A program made the translations under genes and the position numbers. A stretch of 64,000 nucleotides of DNA, taken from contig CP136069.1 of the NCBI GenBank assembly GCA_032622095.1, positions 44,122,194 through 44,186,193 of the forward strand, written 5' to 3'. Numbering within the stretch: position 1 is the first letter of the stretch; every line of letters starts with the position of its first letter. Of this stretch, positions 1 through 10,570 are shown piece after piece. Under the pieces are notes generated by a model. The model saw only the letters and a program-made list of their open reading frames with translations. It searched no databases and had not been told where the DNA came from. Source of the stretch: Siphonodentalium dalli. Taxonomy: Eukaryota; Mollusca; Scaphopoda; Gadilida; Siphonodentaliidae.

Positions 1-55
1 AATGTGAAAAGTGGCATCGCGAGCCCTTCTATGACTAACACTACTTGTCCATTGG
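1..55 (+). CDS. CaV2 calcium channel alpha-1, partial penultimate exon
   Basis: Frame 1 is open from the window edge and encodes a short Ser/Thr/Pro-containing stretch ending in CPLG. It stops at a good splice donor (TTGG|GTGAGT). The exon ends in phase 1, and the terminal exon at 1099 begins with the two bases that complete a glycine codon, so the two join in frame. It would be part of the poorly conserved cytosolic C-terminal tail of the channel. The call rests only on the donor and the phase match, because 55 bases carry no recognisable motif. Confidence 0.5.
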
Positions 56-325
56 GTGAGTTATAGAGTTCATGTAGCGAAGTTTGGTGAAATATTTTCA
101 TCATCGGAACCATCATTAAATCCATCATTCGTTACTGACATTCGCTGATTCAAATCACAATTCAAAGCTTTCTATATATCATTGTCGTCATCATCATCAT
201 TATTATTCAAAGGTGTATTCAAAGGTTCAGCCAAATTTATATGAAATATTTTAAACTCTTTAATATTAAGATTCTAGTGCATTAAATAACACACTTGGAA
301 TGATTAAGATCTCTAGTTTACTGTG

Positions 326-596
326 TTAACTCTTCCATGACTGGAGCTTCCTGAAATTTTTATAAATCCCTGTGCCAATGAATTATCTTATATATGCGAG
401 TCTCCTATAGGGAGCCTCACATATATAAGAGAATACTTTGGCCTGACAATATTTACCTTGACCTTGTATTAAGCCAGTGTAGTCTCTTATATATGCGAGG
501 CTCCCTATGGTAGACTTGCATATAATATATAAGAGAATGCACTGGCACAGGATCTTTAATCCTGCACCAACACAGCTCCCGTCATGAAATGGTTAA
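326..596. repeat. B-family TTAA MITE, copy 1 (double palindrome)
   Basis: Flanked by TTAA. The ends are TTAACTCTTCCATGACTGGA on the left and TCATGAAATGGTTAA on the right. Inside are two hairpin palindromes built on the CTCTTATATATGCGAG arm with AGTCTCC/GGGAGCC inner loops, separated by a spacer containing TTTACCTTGACCTTGTA. Termini of the form TTAA-C(C)C are typical of piggyBac-type elements. There is no coding capacity. Confidence 0.85.
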
Positions 597-808
597 TGTT
601 AGCCTTTTATAAGTTTATATATATTATAGCATATTGCAATGAATTATATATCAACTATGGAACATTAATGACTGCATTATTGTGCAACATGTTCCTCTAT
701 TTCAAGTAGAGAGATGTGTTTATGTATATTATAGTTCTTTAGAAACTTACCTGAGCATAATCTATGGACCTCAGGGTCTAAAATCTATTCTATTGATGGA
801 CCATCCTC

Positions 809-1058
809 CAGTAATGCCCTAAATAATCGACTCCTTAACCACAGGAGAATTATGGGTAATTTTTCAGGATTTAGTCGGAAATATGGCTTGTTGCCATTCA
901 TTGGAAAGCTCTCAGTGAGAAATATGGCTTGTTGCCATTCATCGGAAAGCTCTCACTGAGAGCTTTCCGATGAATGGCAACAAGCCATATTTCCGACTAA
1001 ATCCTGTAAAATTACCCATAATTCTGTGGTTAAGGAGTCAATTATTTAAGGCATTACT
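809..1058. repeat. F-family mariner-like palindromic MITE, copy 1
   Basis: Left end CAGTAATGCCCTAAATAATC, right end a slightly decayed TTTAAGGCATTACT. The two halves are reverse complements (CCACAGCAGAATTATGGGTAA, then GGATTTAGTCGGAAATATGG, then CATCGGAAAGCTCTCA). The centre carries a local duplication of about 40 bp (AGAAATATGGCTTGTTGCCA twice), which makes this copy longer than the usual ~213 bp. CAGT ends and TA flanks in other copies suggest Tc1/mariner mobilisation. Confidence 0.85.
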
Positions 1059-1098
1059 TTAATTCAGATGATTTATTAGTTTCTGCTTATTGTTACAG

Positions 1099-2015
1099 GG
1101 CCAGGGTATAGCAGTTGTGAGAATTCCAGACCGTCTTCTCCCGTATTCTCACGAGGAAGGACACGCAATCGAAATGGAAATGGAGGTGGAGGTCGACCTC
1201 AACTTCTGTCACAAAACCAGGTTCTTGGATCACCGTTGCCTAGTCCGATGAACTCGCATAAAAACAGAGACCATCCGTTTTATAGGTCAACTTCATTGGA
1301 AGCGAGGTCTCGAAGTCCGTCTCCGGATCTATCGACGCCAACATCACAGCAGGAGTATTATGGTTCGACAAATTTGACTGACAGGTCTCGTAGTCCGAGT
1401 CCTAGCTTGTCTCCACCTATGAGGACTTCAAGGAAATTACCACAAATACCGTTAAAACCTTTAACTTTGAACCTTGCTCAACCGAAGCCTAAAGAGACGA
1501 TGCCCCGTGTGGTTCCATCGCCTACAGTTCCGCATCCCCGAAGCCCGGGGAGTATAAATTTTCCGCGGTTAAACAAATCACCTTCGCATTTACCCAGAAA
1601 TGTTCACTCGCAAGGACAGCATTCCAGGTCGTCTCCACGACATGGACGGGCTGAAGTTTACAGTCCGACGGAACGCTCTCATCCACATAGTACTAGTCCG
1701 ATGAGATCTAAACATGCTCTTAGTTCTAACACGCGATCGAACAGCCTCGACCGAGTTCCGCCGCGTCAACATCGCGATAGGACTCCGGATCGATATAGTG
1801 TTCATTCTGCGGGGCGGTCGCCCGACCTCAACACGAGGGAGAGAGCTCGCATGATAGCGAATCAATATGATGTGATCACAGACAGAAACGTACGGAGACC
1901 TTCTCCGCTTCCAAATGGAGTGAAGCCACGACGGAGAGTGGAGAAATTAGAGCTTCGTGGTGACGGTAACCGCCATCGTAATGGTGACACGGACGACGAA
2001 GAGGATTGGTGTTAG
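1099..2015 (+). CDS. CaV2-type voltage-gated calcium channel alpha-1 subunit, terminal exon (C-terminal tail)
   Basis: The exon begins after the acceptor TTGTTACAG and is open to a TAG at 2013-2015. It encodes about 305 residues of basic, Ser/Pro/Arg-rich, probably disordered tail. Two diagnostic signals are visible. The proline motif RKLPQIP (1431-1451) fits the RxLPQxP ligand bound by the SH3 domains of RIM-binding protein in CaV2 channels. The protein ends in DDEEDWC, matching the D/E-x-W-C PDZ ligand of CaV2.1/2.2 that binds Mint and RIM family proteins. In the known family this tail tethers presynaptic calcium channels to the release site in the plasma membrane. Repeated RSRSPSP blocks (around 1300 and 1380) look like phosphorylation substrates. 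The conserved channel repeats lie upstream of the window, so identification rests on the two C-terminal ligands plus composition. An N-type versus P/Q-type label does not apply, since invertebrates usually have one CaV2. Confidence 0.8.
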
Positions 2016-3145
2016 CTACGATTATTCTAGGATTTTCAAATTAATCATATATTTTAAACATCCAATTTTTGTTGGTTTCATTTCAGCAAAGTTACATTGC
2101 CAAACACAATTGAATATTGCGACATACAATGTCCAAGGAAGTGATAATAATGTACTGACTTATGAATATTTCATAGTGAGCAATTTCACAAAGGGTTCAT
2201 TAAATACTACCAAAATTTATGGTTAACCCTTTACCCAACAGAAGGGCCCTGTGCCAATGCATTCTCTTATATATGCGAGTCGACCATAGGTCGCCTCGCA
2301 TATATAAGAGAATGCATTGGCTTAACACATTAAAAATTATAAAATTGTTAAAGAATGTAAGAAAAAATGGTAAAAAGTGTTAAAAAAAGATTTTGTTTAG
2401 GCCAATGCATTCTCTTATATATGCGAGGCGACCTATGGTCGACTCGCATATATAAGAGAATGCATTGGCACAGGGCATAACTATAACCATCACAATGTGG
2501 TCAATGAGCCGGTTCCAATGATATCCATATTTGTATGGTTCTATTGAGACAGACCGAAGATATTTTAGGCTGTTGAAGCTTTATTTGGCCGGTTTTGGCC
2601 GGTTTGTTGGGTAAAGGGTTAATTAACTTTTAAAATTTGGTTAAAAATGACTGCATGTCACTGCTCGTTTCTTAAGAATATGAAATTTCAAACTTTATTT
2701 GTGACTTCATTTGTCAACAAATAACATTGGATCTTTGTGATTCGCAATGTATCTGAGTAGAATGATGACCAACTATCTTCATTATTACATCATTGAATTT
2801 AATTTATTACGATCAACTTCATCATATTCCATCATTAATGTTCTGGAATGGTGCAGTTTCTTTCCAAAACCATTGATATTTTGCACTGTAGAATTTTTAT
2901 GCAATGTCAGGATTTCTGGGTTTGTGATTCAAAAAAGCAATTTTTGTCTGAAAATCTGTCCAAGCACATTGAATTCTGATCTCGCCTTGCTATCATATGC
3001 AATCTATTTAGATCCACGTACTGTGGTGGTAACCTAATTTGGGTATCTCAAATTTGCATTTACTTACCATGTGTTAGTGGTGTATGTGTGGTGTGTCGTG
3101 GATTCATATCGCAAATAATCTCTGTTGTCTTTTTCCGCCAATAAA
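2016..3145 (+). other. Candidate 3' UTR of the CaV2 gene
   Basis: AT-rich sequence after the stop codon without a convincing coding region. A complete A-family MITE sits inside it (2223-2622). The first good AATAAA downstream is at 3140-3145, but it lies within a dispersed repeat that recurs near 8950, so the true polyadenylation site is uncertain. Confidence 0.35.
2223..2622. repeat. A-family TTAA MITE, copy 1 (double palindrome)
   Basis: Perfect 18-bp inverted ends TTAACCCTTTACCCAACA / TGTTGGGTAAAGGGTTAA with TTAA at both outer edges. It contains two ~68-bp hairpins with arms CCAATGCATTCTCTTATATA and inner CGACCATAGGTCG, separated by an A-rich spacer with AAAGAATGTAAGAAAAAATG. A single-copy right portion follows (CAATGTGGTCAATGAGCCGG, ACAGACCGAAGATATTTTAG). 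It is about 400 bp and non-coding. It would lie in the CaV2 3' UTR if the transcript extends this far. Confidence 0.9.
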
Positions 3146-3225
3146 ACTGATGTCACGATATGGCCCAGTGGCTAAAATGATGATAAACCACAATAAAGCC
3201 TAAAACCCAATTTATGACAGGGTGT
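3134..3225. repeat. Short dispersed repeat, copy 1 (second copy near 8943-9065)
   Basis: The stretch from CCAATAAAACTGATG through ATGATGATAAACC matches the sequence at 8943-9065 (ATAAAACTGACACCATCGTG, AACAATGATAAACCCCAATG) with substitutions and small indels. It is probably a remnant of an old interspersed element. It also contains the AATAAA that could serve the CaV2 transcript. Confidence 0.5.
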
Positions 3226-3847
3226 CACTTTTTATGACATGCAAATGTCTAATTTAATTTATGGACTCCAAAACCCCAAGAAGGAGGCAAAATAGGAGGA
3301 TACTTTGAATGGTATGCATGACCAAAGAATATATCTTTTGGTCCTGTTTTGAACCAACGAGAGCATTCCAGTCATAATTTTGGGCATGAACATATTTTGT
3401 CTTTTACATTTTTAACTTGATAACATCAATCAAGATACAAGTCATACTCAAAATTTTGAAAACTGGCTGACATGATTTAGAACCTGGGAGAGGGTTATCT
3501 GTGCTACAAAACAAAAATCTAACTCATCTGATTGAACTATAAATGGTTGTGTTGCCTCGACACTGCCACCCAATTTTAATTTTAACAGACCCAGAAATCC
3601 ATCTTGCCTATTTGCTAGTCAGCATTTTTGTTCGCATTATTTGAACTCTCATATAGGTTCATTGTTTCATGTTAATTTCATGTTAAGTTTTCATTATTTA
3701 TTGAAGACCACAGACTTGCCAAACTTCAAGCATTATGAAAATCATTTGTTTTTCATTACCTCTCTGGTCTATGTTAAATAACTACCAAAATTTTTGATTT
3801 TTCTCTGGTTTCCATGGAAACATTTGGAGTGATATATAAGGAATTGT
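3226..3847. other. Unannotated AT-rich stretch
   Basis: No open frame of meaningful length, no inverted ends and no match to the repeat families listed here. Confidence 0.5.
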
Positions 3848-4066
3848 CAGGGATGGGATAATTGCAATTTTTTTATTTAAATTGGCACAATTAATTACAT
3901 TTTCTTAAGTAATTTAAAATACTGTATATGTAAACTTTTCTCAACTATATGTAATTGAAAATAATTAATTGCATGAAGAAAACACATGTATTTGTAATTG
4001 ACGTTTTTGAAAGAAATTGTAATTGTTATTAATTAATTAATTGGTTGAGTAATTGACCCATCCCTG
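3848..4066. repeat. N element: short MITE with CAGGGATGGG ends
   Basis: Inverted ends CAGGGATGGG and CCCATCCCTG, continuing imperfectly inward (AATTGCAATT against AATTAATTGGTTGAGTAATT). The interior is AT-rich and self-complementary. CAGGG-type ends resemble hAT-type MITEs, but I could not fix a target duplication. Single copy in this window. Confidence 0.6.
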
Positions 4067-4541
4067 GACTTATATGAATTTACAGTTTTTTAGGACTGAT
4101 TAAAATTCAAGGAACCATTTGTCATGGAACGAGTATTGATTTAAATTTGTATCTTGGATTTCATAAATTAAGATAGACTCTCTTTTCCCGGGTGCCATTT
4201 GTTCATATTTGTTCATAATTTAATAATAAACTGTCTATTCACGGAATACTGTAAACAATTGTCACTTAGTTAGCCATTTAAGTTAACCTCAATCGGCGTT
4301 GGTCACTCTTACAGACAGGACAGCAGCTCCACTCTTGTTTGGAACAATGCCAGCAATTGACCGACTAATGGAAATGAAAATGAAGCTTCACTTCAACTGG
4401 ATGTGTCATTGAAAGGTGTATGTTCGCAAGACATAATTGTTGATAGCAAGGGGTTGATCAATTGTATGCAAGATATATTAGTGAAAAAGAGAGATTTTTG
4501 AACAATTCTGGGATTAAATTGTAAAAATAACTTAATAATAG

Positions 4542-4654
4542 ATTAAAGTTATGAGTTATAACTGAAAAGTTTGAAGATAAATTTATTATAATGTACAACA
4601 CGCGATATAGAATTTCTCTTCAAACTTTTCGGTTATAACTGCATAACTTTAATA
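4542..4654. repeat. Imperfect hairpin repeat
   Basis: ATTAAAGTTATGAGTTATAA with CTGAAAAGTTTGAAGA on the left is complementary to TCTTCAAACTTTTCGGTTAT with AACTGCATAACTTTAAT on the right. A weaker outer complementarity (TTGTTGATAG against CTATCAATAA-like sequence) extends to about 4430-4715. A foldback of unknown family. Confidence 0.6.
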
Positions 4655-4940
4655 AAAAAAGAGTTACTTCTTGAATAAATTATCAATAACAGTTGTTCAT
4701 AAACTTTGTACCCACAGCAGTAATTGGTTCTTTTTCTGCTGCAACGTGGAATTTACACAAAAGCTTGACTCATAAATACCAATTGAGTGTTTTTTACCTA
4801 GAATAATGAGGGGTGGATTTCTTAGTCATATCGTGCGACACTGAACACTGAATATATCTTGAAAGAATCACTCTTCGACTCAAATTATACAGAGCGTGAT
4901 TCCTTACTTTCACTTTCTTTCTTCTGATAAAAGTGGACAG

Positions 4941-5045
4941 TAACCCTTTGATTACTGAATGGATTCTCCTGTTAGTTATACAATTATAGAATGGAATAGT
5001 CCATTATTCATTTGTATGCAAATTGTAATCATAAAAGCAAGCAAT
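4941..5045. repeat. D-family left-end fragment
   Basis: Begins AACCCTTTGATTACTGAATG and continues with GATTCTCCTGTTAGTTATAC and TAGTCCATTATTCATTTG, like the left third of complete D elements (for example 36087). The right end is missing. Confidence 0.6.
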
Positions 5046-5220
5046 AATTATGCCATGCAAAATCTATTTACAATTTCTCGGGCTAAACAAATTTGAAAAC
5101 CATATGCCATTTTGTTTTATTTTTTGGAGCACACACAAACGAAGCATTCCGCATCTGAATCGGCTAACTCTGGGTTTAATTTCAGTTTCCCGTGGCCATA
5201 ATTTTTGAACATATGTTCCA

Positions 5221-5472
5221 TCAACCCTTTCATGATGAGAGCCGCATCGGTGCAGCATTGAAGATCCATTGCCAGTGCATTCTCTTGTATATGTGAGTCT
5301 CCCATAGGGAGCCTAGCATATATAAGAGAATGCACTGGCTTACAAGGTCGAGGTACATATTGTTAAGCCAATGCATTCTCTTATACATGCAAGGCTCCCT
5401 ATGGGAGCCTCGCATACTAGTATATAAGAGAATGCATTGGCATAGGAGAGTATTGAGTTATCGAAGGGTTAA
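5221..5472. repeat. B-family MITE, copy 2 (degraded)
   Basis: TCAACCCTTTCATGATGAGA starts the left end and CGAAGGGTTAA closes the right. Both internal palindromes are present, in the opposite order to copy 1, with small interruptions such as CATACTAGTATATAAG in the last arm. Confidence 0.75.
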
Positions 5473-5601
5473 CATATTTGATGAGCTTGTTCTACCTTGT
5501 TTTATTCTATAATTGATTCTATTGACTCAGCAGTTCCTTGTCAGGGTGCTCCTGGTGGCTAAGTCAAGAAGTTTTATAGCGCATAAGGTCTTATATAAGT
5601 T

Positions 5602-5660
5602 CCTGAAAAATTTCCCATAATTCTGCTGTGGTTTAGGGGTCGATTATTTAGGACATTACT
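5602..5660. repeat. F-family half element
   Basis: CCTGAAAAATTTCCCATAAT, TCTGCTGTGG and TTATTTAGGACATTACT form only the right end of an F palindrome. The other arm is absent. Confidence 0.75.
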
Positions 5661-5783
5661 TTACATAAACAATAATATGACCCCAAAAAATGAATTTGAT
5701 GATAAAAAAAATAGTCAGCAACAAACTTGCCCACAAAAAAATCTGCATAATGATAAGGGACGCTTTGCTTGATTAGAAATGGC

Positions 5784-6242
5784 TTAAGGAGTGTTCAAAT
5801 GAGTCCATTGCGATGATACGATCCGTTGTCTGCTTTGAGCCGTTCGCATGAGCTCATACGATGCGTTATAACAAGAAGCTTCCGATTAATAATTGGAGCT
5901 AATAAGTTTGAAATTGGAATAAATGCAATATTGCATATCAATTTATCTGTAATAAATTAATTGTATGATAATGTCAAATCCAAATAACTAACACAGTATA
6001 TTGTTATAAATACAAGTCTATATTCCTTCGCCTCAAAGACAGCCGCCATCTTTTATCAATTGAAAACAAGAAATGTCATGACGCATGTCATATAAGGTAT
6101 GCCTTATACTTTACGTTGTGTTGAAAATAGAATCTCTCCGTTGTTTGCGTACAACGTAACGGACGCATCACATTCACCTGAACGTATTGGTCTTGTCTAT
6201 AATCCAATTTCAATGCAACGGACTCATGTGAACGCTACTTAA
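5784..6242. repeat. E element, copy 1 (TTAA-flanked MITE)
   Basis: Inverted ends are TTAAGGAGTGTTCAAATGAG (with TCCATTGC) and GGACTCATGTGAACGCTACT followed by TTAA. The interior includes ACAGCCGCCATCTTTTAT and AACGGACGCATCACA, which recur in E copy 2 (40010-40430). It shares its right-hand TTAA with an adjoining A element, so A copy 2 inserted at or beside its edge. Non-coding. Confidence 0.7.
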
Positions 6243-6628
6243 CCCTTTACCTAACAGAACGGCCCTGTGCCAATGCATTCTCTTATATATGCGAGTCGAC
6301 CATAGGTCGCCTCGCATATATAAGAGAATGCATTGGCTTAACACATTAAAAATTATAAAATTGTTAAAGAATGTAAGAAAAAATGGTAAAAAGTGTTAAA
6401 AAAAGATTTTTTTTAGGCCAATGCATTCTCTTATATATGCGAGGCGACCTATGGTCGACTCGCATATATAAGAGAATGCATTGGCACAGGGCATAACTGT
6501 AACTATCACAATGTGGTCAAGGAGCCGGTTCCAATGATATCCATATTTGTATGGTTCTATTGAGACAGACCGAAGATATTTTAGGCTGTTGAAGCTTTAT
6601 TTGGCCGGTTTGTTGGGTAAAGGGTTAA
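6239..6628. repeat. A-family MITE, copy 2
   Basis: Near-identical to copy 1, with TTAACCCTTTACCTAACAGA on the left and TGTTGGGTAAAGGGTTAA on the right, both hairpins intact. The GGCCGGTTTTGGCC segment present in copy 1 is shortened here. Confidence 0.9.
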
Positions 6629-6826
6629 GAACTGCTGAGTGAATGAATTTTACAATCTGTTCCAAGTTACACATATTTTGCCTCACTTTCTTGTTGATGT
6701 GTTTGTTATTTATTCCAATATTTCCATTATATAATCGATTATTTGTAAATTATGATAATTTTAAACCTCGGATATTCTAGCACACATGTGATAACATTCT
6801 GACCATCGTCTCATCCCACACTTTAA

Positions 6827-7464
6827 TTAACCCTTTAATTACTAAATGAATTATCCCAATCAGATCTAAAAGTATTCAATGGATTGGTCCATTTTTTATT
6901 TATAGGTATATTTGGATACTATAAGCAGATGACAATTGGAGAAGGCCTCTAAGAATTAATTTGGAGAAATTTTCATAATAAGTTAAACAAACAGCTTAAC
7001 CCTTTACCCAACAGAACGGCCCTGTGCCAATGCATTCTCTTATATATGCGAGTCGACCATAAGTCGCCTCGCATATATAAGAGAATGCATTGGCTTAACA
7101 TATTAAAAATGTAAGAAAAAATTATAAAATTGTTGTAAGAAAAAATGGTAAAAAGTGTTAAAAAAAGATCTATGGTCGACTCACATATATAAGAGAATGC
7201 ATTGGCACAGGGCATAACTGTAACCATCACAATGTGGTCAATGAACCGGTTCCAACGATATCCATATTTGTATGGTGTTATTGAGACAGACCGAAGATAT
7301 TTTAGGCTGTTGAAGCTTTATTTGGGTGTTTTGGGCCGTTTTGTTGGGTAAAGGGTTAAACTCCCCTTCAACATAGGCTGTTTTTGTACTTATTAGTTGA
7401 ACATTCCTACAAATGAATAAATAGGAATCAAGTTAATAGGAGTGTTCAGTTTTTAAAGGGTTAA
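6827..7464. repeat. D-family MITE interrupted by an A element
   Basis: D left end TTAACCCTTTAATTACTAAA at 6827. The D right end runs through TTAGTTGAACATTCCTACAA and AATAGGAATCAAGTTAATAG to AAAGGGTTAA at 7464. Between them lies a complete A-type insertion, so A moved after D was fixed here. Confidence 0.75.
6996..7359. repeat. A-family MITE, copy 3 (one hairpin arm deleted)
   Basis: Both TTAA-CCCTTTACCC ends are intact and the first hairpin is complete. The second hairpin has lost its left arm: the spacer AAAAAAAGATC runs straight into TATGGTCGACTCACATATAT. The spacer also carries a small duplication of the GTAAGAAAAAAT unit. Nested in the D element above. Confidence 0.88.
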
Positions 7465-8544
7465 TATATTCTATACCTTCAATATTTTTTTTATTATTTT
7501 GCCAAGTAAAAATATCTTTTCCGCACACTATTGGGGAGATGTACATGTATCCTTAAACTAAACTTAAATGACCCAAGTCTCGTACAACAATTTGATGTAC
7601 TTTTCTATAAGCATTTATCCGTTTTAATCCTGAAAGATTAAATTCCTTGCGATTTCCCAGAGCTCTTACTATCTCACATGACACTTTTCTAATGATCAAC
7701 TGGAAGCCGATGTGAAAAGCTAGTGCTGCTTTTTGAATTATTCAAATGAAATAAGAAAAAATATTTAAAATAATTTTTGTTTTTGTCGAAAATATAAAAA
7801 TTTGATATTTGTTCACATTTTTATCATCTCATTTTTACATTGAAATCATTTTTTTTCAGATTGTTTTCCTCTTTCATCAGTGAGTGTGAATTGACTGGTG
7901 TGATTTTCGAATGAATTCATATATCTATTTTTCTAAGCTTGTAAATAGTGTGTAAATATTGCATATATGACTTGTGTACATGTATGCAGGAGTAATTGTT
8001 TTTATTTCAAAATCCCATCCGAATTTGTTCTCATTATAAGCTGTTTGCTGATGTACGAAGATGATGTCTTTTTTCCATGTATATAGTCTTCAAGCAATTG
8101 TTTTGCATTTTTTTCCTGTATGATTGGATTAAACGCCTTCACTATCCTATTGAACTTTTTGAGAGTAAATTTCATAATTATATTTGTTGTCATTTACAGT
8201 GACGCAACTGCATCCAGATGTTTAAATCATTGTTTTCCGACTGGATTCTTCATTTCAGTTCAGATAACAATGAGAATTTCCCTATGGATTCCCCATTCAT
8301 TGTAGAAATTTTTTCGTGTAATAAGTTTCAACAAAAGCATAAAGCCTGTTGGATCATCGGAAATCATCCCTATGTCCCTAAAATGAATGAATAGGAATCA
8401 AGTTACTCCCTATCGGCAAGTATTCTGGTGTCATTATTTTCAAAAAGTTAATATTCCACTCACTTTGGGGTCTTGACTGATTTTAGCATTATCTCTTGGG
8501 AGGCCATATTGGTTTTGTTCCCAGATATATGAGGGTTTTAACTC
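7465..8544. other. Unannotated AT-rich stretch
   Basis: No gene-like open frame and no inverted ends. A short D-like sequence (AATGAATGAATAGGAATCAAG) lies near 8382-8402. Confidence 0.5.
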
Positions 8545-8754
8545 TTAACCTTTTCTTTACAAAATGGATTCTTCCTCCCAGTTATAAAAGTATATACTGG
8601 AATGGTCTATTATTCATTTGGAGGGGTGTTAGTAAAAAATGAGCAGAGGACAGATTCACATAAAATATACAACTGCAGAAGAATTCTTATTCATAAATCA
8701 AATTCAGGAAATATGGGTTGATACAAAAATCGGACTTGGCACTGAAAGGGTTAA
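8545..8754. repeat. Chimeric TTAA MITE: D left end joined to C right end
   Basis: The left side is D-type (TTAACCTTTTCTTTACAAAA, then ATAAAAGTATATACTGGAAT and GGTCTATTATTCATTTGG). The right side is C-type (GGTTGATACAAAAATCGGAC, then TTGGCACTGAAAGGGTTAA), as in 63754-63878. The two TTAA-bounded ends therefore come from different families. Confidence 0.7.
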
Positions 8755-8942
8755 ACTAATGTATGGTTCAGTTGGTAAGGTGCATGGCACATTAGGCTAA
8801 CAATAGCCACCCAGCTATATTAAAGCTAGTTCTAATCCCAATGAGTGTGTTTTTGTGACTCACAAACAGGGAGGTTAAGCTGATTCATGTAGTGAAGTAC
8901 ATGTAGTTTCTCAGTGAAATTAATCCACTGTGTGGTCTTTCT

Positions 8943-9065
8943 TCCAATTATAAAACTGACACCATCGTGATATATCCCAGCAGCTGAAACAATGATAAAC
9001 CCCAATGAACCTTGGAACCAGCCCTCCGTCATCATTATTTGATTGTCTGACTCTGGGATTTCTTG
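8943..9065. repeat. Short dispersed repeat, copy 2
   Basis: Counterpart of 3134-3225. A 90-codon open frame on the - strand (8832-9104) crosses it but resembles no family I know and is unlikely to be a gene. Confidence 0.45.
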
Positions 9066-9203
9066 GATTAATATAACAGACGTTTGTACATGTAGTTGTG
9101 TCACCTTTGTTGCTGTCCAGTTTACAAATGAGAGAATTGATTTGTTTTTAACCTCAATACTATTTATTATCTGATCAGAATTGCAATCATCCTATGACCA
9201 ATT

Positions 9204-9455
9204 TTAACCTTTGATGACTGGAGCTTCCTGATTTTTTTTGCGAAAACCCTGTGCCAATGCATTCTCTTATATATGCGAGTCGCCTTGCATAAATAAGAGA
9301 ATGCTTGGCCTAACAATATTTAACTTGATCACGTAAGCCAGTGCATTCTCTTATATATGCGACGCTCCCTATGGGAGACTCACATATATAAGAGAATGCA
9401 CTGGCACAGGGTCTTTAATGCTGCACCAGCGCAGCTCCCGTCATGAAAGGGTTAA
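9204..9455. repeat. B-family MITE, copy 3
   Basis: TTAACCTTTGATGACTGGAG on the left and GCTCCCGTCATGAAAGGGTT(AA) on the right. The first palindrome has lost its centre (GAGTCGCCTTGCATAAATAA); the second is complete. Confidence 0.85.
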
Positions 9456-9539
9456 TACTATTGACTATTAGACTTTTCATTTATAGATATCTTTCTATTC
9501 TGATTTCAAAGCCAGTGTCTATAGTATCATCCCTAACAT

Positions 9540-9985
9540 TGTGTAATTAGCGAGCCAGAGTTAAAGATGCATAGTCCAAATTAACGCTCCCAAATAACTT
9601 TTTCTTTGGCTTCGGGGGTAAAACATATTTGATTCGAGTTGAGGAACGCCATCCATCAAAGCTCAGAGTGATCAGATATCGATTTTTTAAATTGGTTATT
9701 TCTCGAGATTCGTACTTTTTTCCACCTGGAAAATATTCCTCAAACCGATTAAATTGAAGATGAAGATGGATAACTTTAAAATCAAGTGGTAATATATCCA
9801 AAAAAAATTATAATCAAGTGATAATACGGCCATATATCATTGAACAACATGTTGATAAATATAAACACGTTTCGGGAAATTTTATATCATACTAGTAGTT
9901 GACAGTGGTTAGCATTATTTTTTTGTTATTAATCGATTCTGATAACTAAAGCGTATTTTGAAGAAATGTTGTAACTTGATTTTGA
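9540..9985. repeat. M-family dispersed repeat, copy 1
   Basis: Matches 62920-63460 in reverse orientation and, in part, 36580-36815. Shared blocks are AACATGTTGATAAATATAAA, ACACGTTTCGGGAAATTTTA, GTTGACAGTGGTTAGCATTA and the TTTGGCTTCGGGGGTAAAAC segment. A short open frame crosses each copy, but the frames are not collinear, so I treat it as a non-coding repeat. Confidence 0.6.
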
Positions 9986-10570
9986 CAATTTTTGGTATGT
10001 GAGTTTACAAACATATTTGGCAACTGCACAGAGAAAATCGGACATGCCAACTTTCCTACCCTAGCTATGGCCATTATTTAATTTATGGCAATCTTATGGC
10101 TGATAGTGCGATAACTTAAACAAATAAATGTCCGTTGATTCCGTTCATATTTATTAATATTTGGATCTTTCACAACAAAATCTCGATCGAGTTCGAAAAC
10201 CAGGTTTGTCCAATTTTATTTATACCTGAGTTATGACCCTTAGTTTGTATATTTTTCGCAATTTTAGAACCGTAAGCACTCTTCAACAAACGACAACCAA
10301 TTCCCCTTTTACAACAATATCTCGAAACAATGGCAACTGATTTGACCCTGGCATTCAAATTACATTATCTTGGGGCTGATCTGGTCACCATGGCAAAAAA
10401 AAAATGTTAACCAAAGAGTACATCCGGTGTGGGTGAACCTTCCTGCCTGTCCATAGTTTAGATCATTTTAATCTCCTTATTGTTTCAATCATTCAATACT
10501 TTCCCTACTATTTTAATGATGGCAAGATATTCAGTTCCATTCTTCCCCATAAATACATGACATGCAGCTA

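Larger units (their letters stand above)
56..1098 (+). other. Putative last intron of the CaV2 gene
   Basis: This is the interval between the donor GTGAGT at 56 and the acceptor TTGTTACAG ending at 1098. It holds one B-family and one F-family palindromic element and is otherwise AT-rich with no coding signal. A short (TCA)n/(TTA)n stretch lies near 187-205. Confidence 0.5.
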
